Assembly: GCF_004214935.1 (NCBI RefSeq)
Contig: NZ_SFCC01000004.1
Coordinates: forward strand, 1-64,000
Reading direction: 5' to 3'
From: Amycolatopsis suaedae
Lineage (GTDB): Bacteria; Actinomycetota; Actinomycetes; Mycobacteriales; Pseudonocardiaceae
DNA length: 64,000 nt
Part shown: one piece after another, positions 56,668 to 64,000 of the stretch
Numbering within the stretch: position 1 is the stretch's first letter
Layout of the letters: each line of letters starts with the position of its first letter
The notes under the pieces: model-generated
Seen by the model: the letters and a program-made list of their open reading frames with translations, nothing else
Told to the model about the DNA's origin: nothing
Database searches by the model: none
Position numbers and translations under genes: made by a program

Positions 56668-57791
56668 GGGGTACCCCCGACGTACCGGCGGGCGACGCGC
56701 GGCCGGTACATGCCGGTGACGATCTCGTAGTCGATGGTGCCCAGCGTGTCGGCCCATTCGCGGGCCGTCGGCTCGCCGAGCGTGCCGTCGCCGAACAGCA
56801 CCACCTCGGCGCCGACGTCGGGTTCGTGGTCACCGCAGTCGACGACGAACTGGTCCATGCAGATCCGCCCGGCCACCGGGCGGCGGGCGCCGTCCAGCCA
56901 CACCGACATCCGCCCGGACAGCGACCGCGGAACGCCGTCGGCGTACCCGGCCGGCACCAGTGCCAGCGTGGTGTCCCTGGTCGCGGTCCAGGTGTGGCCG
57001 TAGGACACCGACTCACCGGCCGGAACGCGCCTGGTCAGCACCACCGAGGACCGGAACGTCATCACCGGGCGCAGATCCTCGGCCTGCGGCACCGGGTTCA
57101 GCCCGTAGACGGCGATACCCGGCCGCACGAGGTCGAAGTGCAGGTCCGGCCGGGTGAGCGTGGCGGCCGAGTTCGCCAGGTGCCGCATCGGGTCCAGTCC
57201 GGCCTCGCGGGCGACGCGGTGCGCGTCGGCGAACCGCGCGGCCTGCGCGTCGATCGACGGGTGTCCCGGCTCGTCGGCGCAGGCCAGGTGCGACCACATG
57301 GCCACGACCTGCACGCCCGGCTCGGCCGCGGCCGCCTTGACCAGGTGTGGCCACGTCTCGGGCGGGCAGCCGTTGCGGGCGAGACCGGTGTCGATCTTCA
57401 GGTGCACCCGCGCCACCCGCCCGGCCGACGCCGCCGCGGCACTCACCCTGGCCAGCTCGCCGGGCGAGCTGACCGACAGGTCCACCCCGGCGGCGACCCC
57501 GGCCGCGAAGTCCGCTGCCGGAGTGTCCAACCAGGACAGGATCGGCGCGGTGATCCCCTGCTCACGCAGGGCGAGAGCCTCGTGGACGGACGCGGTACCC
57601 AGCCAGGTGGCACCGGCGTCCAGTGCGGCCCGCGCGACGGGCAGGGCACCGTGGCCGTAGCCGTCGGCCTTGACCACGACCATCGTCGCGGCCCCGGACG
57701 CGGCGGCCCGCCCGGCGAGCAGCGCGACGTTGTGCCGCACGGCCCGCAGGTCGACGACGGTTTCAGCGCGAATCGGCAGGTCGACGTTCAT
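56664..57791 (-). CDS. alr: Alanine racemase
   Basis: 375 aa PLP enzyme giving D-Ala for peptidoglycan. PLP-Lys in VVKADGYGHGA (~34-44), SPGELARVSAA, second-base Tyr region SYGHTWTATRDTTLALVPAGYADG (~262-285). ATG start. First gene of alr-hydrolase-tsaE-HAD-NUDIX, all overlapping or nearly so. Ortholog position Rv3423c. Confidence 0.96.
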   Translation of the reverse strand: MNVDLPIRAETVVDLRAVRHNVALLAGRAAASGAATMVVVKADGYGHGALPVARAALDAGATWLGTASVHEALALREQGITAPILSWLDTPAADFAAGVAAGVDLSVSSPGELARVSAAAASAGRVARVHLKIDTGLARNGCPPETWPHLVKAAAAEPGVQVVAMWSHLACADEPGHPSIDAQAARFADAHRVAREAGLDPMRHLANSAATLTRPDLHFDLVRPGIAVYGLNPVPQAEDLRPVMTFRSSVVLTRRVPAGESVSYGHTWTATRDTTLALVPAGYADGVPRSLSGRMSVWLDGARRPVAGRICMDQFVVDCGDHEPDVGAEVVLFGDGTLGEPTAREWADTLGTIDYEIVTGMYRPRVARRYVGGTP

Positions 57792-57818
57792 GACCTGCCG
57801 ATTTTCCCACAGGTGGCG

Positions 57819-58903
<1,085 letters not shown>

Positions 58904-58904
<1 letters not shown>

Positions 58905-60337
58905 CAACTGTCCTTCCTCAACTCCTCGGCATGCACGCGAGTGCGTGCGGCGTCGTGCCGCTGCCGGACCTCCTGCCCAACTCTGCTGTTCAACTCGTCA
59001 GGAGGCAAGACTTTCTCAGCACCCCGGGTCTGCCAGACTGGTGGGCGCGGGCCGCCGGACAGTGCCCACGCCGCCTGCCGCGCGGCGCCGATCGCCACGT
59101 ATTCGGCGGGTTCGGGCACGACGACGGGCACGCCGAACACGATCGGCGCGACCGCCCTGACCCCGGCGGACTGCGCCGCGCCGCCGGTCAGCAGTACCCT
59201 GCGCGGCGTGATCCCGTGATCGCGGACGGCGTCCAGACCGGCCGCCAGACCACACAGCATGCCTTCGACGGCGGCGCGTGCGACGTTGGCCGGAGTCAGG
59301 TTGTCCCTGCGCAGGCCCAGCAGCGAACCGGTGGCGCCGGGCAGGTTCGGGGTGCGCTCGCCGTCCAGATAGGGCAGCAGCGTCAGCCCCGCCGCACCCG
59401 GCTCAGCGGTCTGGACCAGTTGGTCCAGACCAGCGAGGTCGACGCCGAGCAGCTCCGCGGTCGCGGTGAGCACCCGTGCCGCGTTGAGCGTGCACGCCAG
59501 CGGCAGGAACCGGCCGGTGGCGTCGGCGAACCCGGCGACCACGCCGCTCGCGTCGGCGGGTGCCGTGGCGCTGACGCCGAACACCGTGCCGCTGGTGCCC
59601 AGCGAGACGACGACGTCGCCCTCGGCCAGCTCCAGCGCGAGCGCGGCGGCCATGTTGTCGCCCGTGCCCGCGGACACCAGCATGCCGCCGTCGGTGTGCC
59701 CCGCGGGCTCCGCCGGGCCGAGCACGGCGGGCAGCGCGGGCTCGCGGCCACGCATCGCCAGCCGCAGCAGGTCGCCGCGGTAGGCGTTCTTACCCGGTGA
59801 GAAGTAGCCGGTTCCCGAGGCGTCGCCGCGGTCGGTGACCGGGTCGCCGGAACCGAGCAGCCGCCAGGTCAGCCAGTCGTGCGGGAGCAGTACCCGGGCG
59901 ACCCGGTCGGCCGCCTCGGGCTCGTTGTCGGCCAGCCAGCGCAGCTTGGTGACCGTGAAGCTGGCGACCGGCACCGACCCCGTGGCGTCCGCCCACTCCG
60001 CGGGGCCGCCCAGGTCGGCGACGAGATCCTCGGCCGCCCCGGCCGAGCGGGTGTCGTTCCACAGCAACGCGGGCCGCACCACCGCGCCGCTCTCGTCGAG
60101 GGTGACCATGCCGTGCTGCTGACCGGCGACTCCGATGGCCGCGACACCGTCGAGCAGGCCGGACGACGCCCGGGTGAACGCCGCCCACCAGTGCTCCGGG
60201 TCGACCTCGGTGCCGTCCGGGTGGTCGGCGCGGGCCTGCCGGACCACCCTGCCGGTGGCGGCGTCACAGACCACGATCTTGGTCGACTGGGTCGACGAGT
60301 CGACTCCGGCGACGAGCGTGGTTGTGTCCATGGTCAC
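58904..60337 (-). CDS. xylB: Xylulokinase-like FGGY kinase
   Basis: 477 aa. FGGY kinase: [22 protein letters not shown] at the start, [17 protein letters not shown] (~68-84, the QQHG of xylulokinases), [12 protein letters not shown] (~243), [23 protein letters not shown] (~400). Phosphorylates D-xylulose, joining polyol oxidation to the pentose phosphate path. GTG start overlaps the dehydrogenase stop (GTGA). Confidence 0.93.
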
Positions 60338-61332
60338 GAGCCTGGCCGTACTTGCAGCTTTCGTCCAGTACTTGCGCGAAACATGTCCACTGCTTGCAGG
60401 TAATTGTTCAGTGACATGGCGTGACTGATCATCGTGTCGGCGTCCACGACACCTCGTCCCATCAGCTCGACCGCCCGTCCGTAGCTGTGCAGCACGGCCA
60501 TGCTGCCGACCATCGTGATCTCGTCGTTGTACAGCCGGAACGGCGAGAACGACGCCATCGCCTCTGCCGGCGCGACACCGAACTGCTGGTATGTACCACC
60601 GCGGCGGACCCGGGTCAGCGCGTCCTCGATGGCGGCGACGACCCCGGTGCAGTCGATCACGACCTCCCAGCCCGCCGGCCGGTCCAGGTCGTCGGCGCTG
60701 GTCGCGGTGGCGTCGGCGCCGAGCTTCGCCGACGTCGCCAGGCGGTCGGTGTTGAGGTCCACCACGGAGACCGACCCGGCGCCGGCGGTGCGGGCCAGTT
60801 GCTGCATGAGCAGGCCCATCGTTCCGGCGCCGTAGATCAGGTAATGCTCACCGAGCCGGCGCGGCAGCAGGTCGAAGCCCCGCACCGCGCAGGACAGCGG
60901 CTCGATCAGCGCGGCCTGCCGCACGTCGACACCCTCGGGCAGCCGGTAGCAGTTCTCCGCCGGCGCCAGCGCGTACTCGGCGCAAGCGCCGTTCGTGGTA
61001 ACGCCGATGGCGTTCCAGTTCTCGCACAGGTTTCCCTTGCCGATCGCGCAGAAGTGGCACTTGCCGCAGAACAGCGACGGGTCGACGGCGACCAGGTCGC
61101 CCTCCGCCAGCGTCCCGACCCCGGCGCCGAGCGCGACCACCGTCCCGGCGAACTCGTGGCCGGGCACGATCGGGTAGGGCGTCGGCGCGAACTCGCCGTC
61201 GATGATGTGGATGTCGGTCCCGCAGATCCCGCAGGCCGACACCTCGACGACGACCTGACCGGGACTCGGCGCCGGATCGTCCACAGTGGATACCTTGATC
61301 TCGCCTGGCTGCTCGATGACTACCGCACGCAC
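60334..61332 (-). CDS. Zinc-dependent alcohol/polyol dehydrogenase
   Basis: 332 aa medium-chain dehydrogenase. Catalytic zinc: [14 protein letters not shown] (Cys38 region) and [14 protein letters not shown]; structural zinc [15 protein letters not shown] (~88-102); Rossmann [14 protein letters not shown]. Likely oxidises a sugar alcohol (D-arabitol type?) to a ketose. GTG start; between DeoR and xylB. Confidence 0.92.
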   Translation of the reverse strand: MRAVVIEQPGEIKVSTVDDPAPSPGQVVVEVSACGICGTDIHIIDGEFAPTPYPIVPGHEFAGTVVALGAGVGTLAEGDLVAVDPSLFCGKCHFCAIGKGNLCENWNAIGVTTNGACAEYALAPAENCYRLPEGVDVRQAALIEPLSCAVRGFDLLPRRLGEHYLIYGAGTMGLLMQQLARTAGAGSVSVVDLNTDRLATSAKLGADATATSADDLDRPAGWEVVIDCTGVVAAIEDALTRVRRGGTYQQFGVAPAEAMASFSPFRLYNDEITMVGSMAVLHSYGRAVELMGRGVVDADTMISHAMSLNNYLQAVDMFRASTGRKLQVRPGS

Positions 61333-61336
61333 CGGA

Positions 61337-62134
61337 TCACACCTCTTTCACCGCAACGGTTTCCACTGTCGTTCCCAGCTCACGCATGGCGTCGACCTCG
61401 TCGGCCGGGGTCTTCTCGTCGGTGACGACGAGGGCGAAGTCGCCCGCGTCGCCGTGTGCGTAGGTGGCCGTGCGGCCGAACTTGGTGTGGTCGACGACCA
61501 GCACCGGACGGTTCACGCTGGCCAGCATCGCGGTCTTCAGGTCGGCGTAGTCGCGTACCGGGTGGTACAGCCTGCCACCGGCGACGGCGGTCACCGAGAC
61601 GAAGCCGACATCGGACCGCATCCGCTCCAGACCCGCCAGCACGTCGGGGCCGATGCACGAGTCGAACTCCGTGTAGCGGCCGCCGAGCAGGATCACCTCG
61701 GTGCCCTCGGCGGGGCCCTCGCCGACGATCCGCGCGACCGTCAGCGAGTTGGTGATGACCACGAGATGGTCCACTCTGGACAGCCGGTTCGCGAGCGGGA
61801 ACAGCGTGGTGGAGTCGTCGAGGAAGACCGTCTGGCCACTGTGGACCTCGGCGGCGGCGCGTTCGCAGAGTGCCTCCTTGTAGGGCAGGTTCAGGCCCTC
61901 CCGGAAGCGCTTGGCGGTCTCCATGGTCAGCGCCGGGTACGCGGCGACCTTGCCACGCAGCTTGCGCAGCAGCCGGCGGGCGGCGAGGTCGTCGAGGTCG
62001 CGGTGCATGGTCATCAGGCTCACGCCGAAGGACTCGGTGAGGTCGTCGATGCGGACCTCGCCCAGCTCGATCACCTTGCGCAGCACGTCCTGGCGGCGCT
62101 GTTCGACGGCGGCGTCGGACGGTCTAGGCGACAC
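61337..62134 (-). CDS. DeoR-family transcriptional regulator
   Basis: 265 aa. HTH (RRQDVLRKVIELGEVRIDDLTESFGVSLMTMHRDLDDLAARRLLRKLRGK, ~13-62) and DeoR sensor domain (FLDDSTTLFPLANRL; ILLGGRYTEFDSCIGPDVL; DHTKFGRTATY), which binds sugar phosphates in relatives. GTG start overlaps the upstream dehydrogenase by 11 bp. Likely regulates this operon. Confidence 0.93.
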   Translation of the reverse strand: MSPRPSDAAVEQRRQDVLRKVIELGEVRIDDLTESFGVSLMTMHRDLDDLAARRLLRKLRGKVAAYPALTMETAKRFREGLNLPYKEALCERAAAEVHSGQTVFLDDSTTLFPLANRLSRVDHLVVITNSLTVARIVGEGPAEGTEVILLGGRYTEFDSCIGPDVLAGLERMRSDVGFVSVTAVAGGRLYHPVRDYADLKTAMLASVNRPVLVVDHTKFGRTATYAHGDAGDFALVVTDEKTPADEVDAMRELGTTVETVAVKEV

Positions 62135-63167
62135 GGGAGACCTGCGGCAGCACGACGGGCTTGATCACCTTCGGATCGCGGGCGGCGACGGTGAGGGCGT
62201 CGGTCACCTGGTCCAGACCGAACCGGTGGGTGACCAGGCGGTCCAGGTCGACGTCACCGCCCGCGGCCAGCGCGATGGCGGTCGGCCAGGTGTTGGCGTA
62301 GCGGAACGTACCGGTGACCTCCAGCTCGTTGCCCTGCACGTGGGCCAGCGGCAGCGGGATCTCGTCGCCGCCCATGCCGATCAGGACCACCCGCCCGGCC
62401 TTGCCGACGGCGCGGATGGCCGGTCCGATGGCGGCCGGCACGCCCGAGCACTCCAGCAGCACGTCGGGTTCGAAACCGGTGTCGGCGATGGCTTCGGCCG
62501 ACACGTCGACGGTGCCGGTCGCGCCCAGTTCGGCGGCGACCGCGAGGCGTTCGGCGTTGACGTCGGTGACCACGACCTCGGTGGCGCCGAACGCGCGGGC
62601 GGCCTGGGTGGCGACCAGCCCGATCGGCCCGGCGCCGGTGATCAGCACCCGGGCGCCGGGGCCGACCGTCGCCTTGCGGCAGGCCCACACCCCGACCGAC
62701 AGCGGTTCCAGCAGACCCGCGGCCTCGTCGGACAGCTCGTCGGGGACGGCGTAGGCGAAGTCCTCGCGCAGCGTCACGTACTGGCAGAACGCGCCGTCGA
62801 TCGGCGGAGTGCCGAAGAACCGCATCTGCGGACAGAGGTTGTACTGGCCGATGGTGCACTGCGTGCAGGTTGAGCACGGCACGCCGGGTTCGAGCGCGAC
62901 ACGCTGGCCGATCTCGTGGCTGTCCGCGTCGGCTCCCCTGGCCACGACGACGCCCGCGGGCTCGTGCCCGAGCACGAGCGGCTCGCGGACGACGAAGTCG
63001 CCGATGCGGCCGTGTTCGTAGTAGTGCACGTCCGACCCGCAGGTGCCCACGGCGGTGACCTTGATCAGCACCTCGTCCGGCGCGGGCACGGGTACCGGCC
63101 GTTCCTCGGTGACGATGTCGTGCACGCCGTTCAGCACGGACACCTTCATGGTCTGGGGGATCCTCAT
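62124..63167 (-). CDS. Sorbitol/xylitol-type dehydrogenase
   Basis: 347 aa zinc-containing polyol dehydrogenase. GTCGSDVHYYEHGRIGDFVV with the GHEPAGVVVARG segment, as in sorbitol and xylitol dehydrogenases; structural CSTCTQCTIGQYNLC; Rossmann GAGPIGLVATQAAR; VVTDVNAERLAVA. Makes a ketose (fructose or xylulose). ATG at MRIPQTMKVSV overlaps the permease stop (ATGA); MKVSV six codons later is an alternative start. Confidence 0.93.
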   Translation of the reverse strand: MRIPQTMKVSVLNGVHDIVTEERPVPVPAPDEVLIKVTAVGTCGSDVHYYEHGRIGDFVVREPLVLGHEPAGVVVARGADADSHEIGQRVALEPGVPCSTCTQCTIGQYNLCPQMRFFGTPPIDGAFCQYVTLREDFAYAVPDELSDEAAGLLEPLSVGVWACRKATVGPGARVLITGAGPIGLVATQAARAFGATEVVVTDVNAERLAVAAELGATGTVDVSAEAIADTGFEPDVLLECSGVPAAIGPAIRAVGKAGRVVLIGMGGDEIPLPLAHVQGNELEVTGTFRYANTWPTAIALAAGGDVDLDRLVTHRFGLDQVTDALTVAARDPKVIKPVVLPQVSRVA

Positions 63168-64000
63168 TCTCCGGTCACCGCTCCCAACGTCAGTCCAGTA
63201 ACGAGCCAGCGCCGCACGGCCAGTCCGGCGGCGATCATCGGCACCACCACTATGGTGCCGATGGCCGTGAGCTGGCCCCAGTCGATGCCGGTCTGGGTGA
63301 CCAGCTGGTCGGCCGCGATGGGCAGCGTCTGCGAGTCGGGGCCGCTGAACACCAGCGCGAACGCGTAGTCGTTCCAGGAGAACACCAGGCACAGCACGAA
63401 CGTGGTGACCAGACCGGATTTCGTCAGCGGAAGCACGACGTGCCGGAACGCCTGCCAGCGGCTGCACCCGGCGACCAGCGCCGACTCCTCGACCGACGGC
63501 GGGACCTCGGCGAAGAACGCGCTCATCAGCCAGATGGCGAACGGCAGGTTGAACGTCAGGTACGCCAGCACGAGGCCGGGGATGCTGTCGATCAGCCCGG
63601 CGCCGCGGAACAGCAGGAACAGGGGCAGCACCACGGCGGCGATCGGGGCCATCCGGGTGGAGATGATCCAGAACGCGACGTGTTTCTTACCGCGCATGCG
63701 GGTGGTGGCGAGGCCGTAGCCTGCCAGCGCGCCGAGCGCAACCGCCAGCACCGAGGAGATGCCACTTGCCAGGACGCTGTGCAGGATGTATGGCGCGAGG
63801 TTGTTGGCGCCGCTGAACAGGCCGGCGTAGTTGTCCAGCGTCGGTTCGAACAGCAACGTCGGGTCGGGCGAGGTGACGTCGGCTTCGTTCTTGAAGGACG
63901 ACAACGCCATCCAGGCCAGCGGAACAATCGTCCACAGTAGACCGAGGCCGACGATGAGGCGGTAGGCCAGGCGGGCGCGGGCGGGGCTGCGGTCGACGGG
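63164..64000 (-). CDS. Carbohydrate ABC transporter permease (MalG-like, partial)
   Basis: Inner-membrane permease of a sugar/polyol importer; the start lies beyond the right edge. 278 codons visible: TM1 LIVGLGLLWTIVPLAW, further TM segments, and the EAA loop EESALVAGCSRWQAFRHVVLPL (G and LP conserved) that docks the ATPase. The usual partner permease and binding protein should lie upstream outside the window. Overlaps the dehydrogenase start by 4 bp. Confidence 0.93.
   Translation of the reverse strand, partial: PVDRSPARARLAYRLIVGLGLLWTIVPLAWMALSSFKNEADVTSPDPTLLFEPTLDNYAGLFSGANNLAPYILHSVLASGISSVLAVALGALAGYGLATTRMRGKKHVAFWIISTRMAPIAAVVLPLFLLFRGAGLIDSIPGLVLAYLTFNLPFAIWLMSAFFAEVPPSVEESALVAGCSRWQAFRHVVLPLTKSGLVTTFVLCLVFSWNDYAFALVFSGPDSQTLPIAADQLVTQTGIDWGQLTAIGTIVVVPMIAAGLAVRRWLVTGLTLGAVTGE

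Overview
High-GC actinobacterial chromosome, most likely a Pseudonocardiaceae member (Amycolatopsis-like; genus not provable from the sequence). Reasons: very high GC, many GTG starts and 1-11 bp gene overlaps, a WhiB3/WhiD protein, SigD with RsdA, a His-tailed GroEL1 under a CIRCE operator, and two blocks in the order known from Mycobacterium tuberculosis. Block 1 (1-8.8 kb): sucD-sucC, M23 peptidase, pcrA, chorismate mutase (Rv0952-Rv0948c order). Block 2 (25.9-57.8 kb): choD, guaB3, guaB, DUF5319 gene, rsdA, sigD, whiB3, groEL1, groES, tsaD, rimI, tsaB, tsaE, alr (Rv3409c-Rv3423c order).

Layout. 0-9.3 kb: TCA cycle genes, membrane and cell-wall genes, the UvrD-type helicase, and a chorismate mutase behind a Phe-Phe-Tyr leader peptide with competing hairpins. 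9.6-14.7 kb: two tail-anchored-like secretory proteins of unknown function, a Ser/Thr kinase and a neighbouring pseudokinase. 14.7-20.3 kb: LysR/EamA exporter pair and a PspC-type envelope-stress two-component system facing a PspC membrane protein. 20.3-30.4 kb: guanine nucleotide synthesis (guaA, guaB, guaB3) interleaved with an aldehyde dehydrogenase and a choD/MBL/FAD-monooxygenase operon. 30.5-35.8 kb: regulators (RsdA/SigD, a BldM/WhiI-like regulator cut by an amber codon, MerR-type regulator, WhiB3). 35.9-39.0 kb: two regulator/short-chain-dehydrogenase pairs, bounded by a palindromic repeat, inserted between whiB3 and groEL1. 39.2-47.6 kb: chaperonin genes, PhoD phosphatase, a secreted amidase and the t6A genes. 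47.7-53.9 kb: a malonate uptake/activation cluster (GntR, MatC, MatB, fused carboxyltransferase, amidase) that separates tsaB from tsaE. 54-57.8 kb: NUDIX, HAD, tsaE, hydrolase, alr operon. 57.8-64 kb: a polyol/pentitol uptake and catabolism operon running off the right edge.

The most striking pattern is a 16-bp palindrome, CTTTAGCSSGCTAAAG, seen 12 times (10 perfect, 2 one-mismatch or near copies). Seven genes take their stop codon from it, so unrelated proteins end in SLAG, SLAR, ALAR or RL. One perfect copy sits in frame inside the carboxyltransferase gene, and a near copy in matB escapes a stop by one base. A separate 116-nt nested-hairpin repeat occurs twice, each time beside the palindrome.
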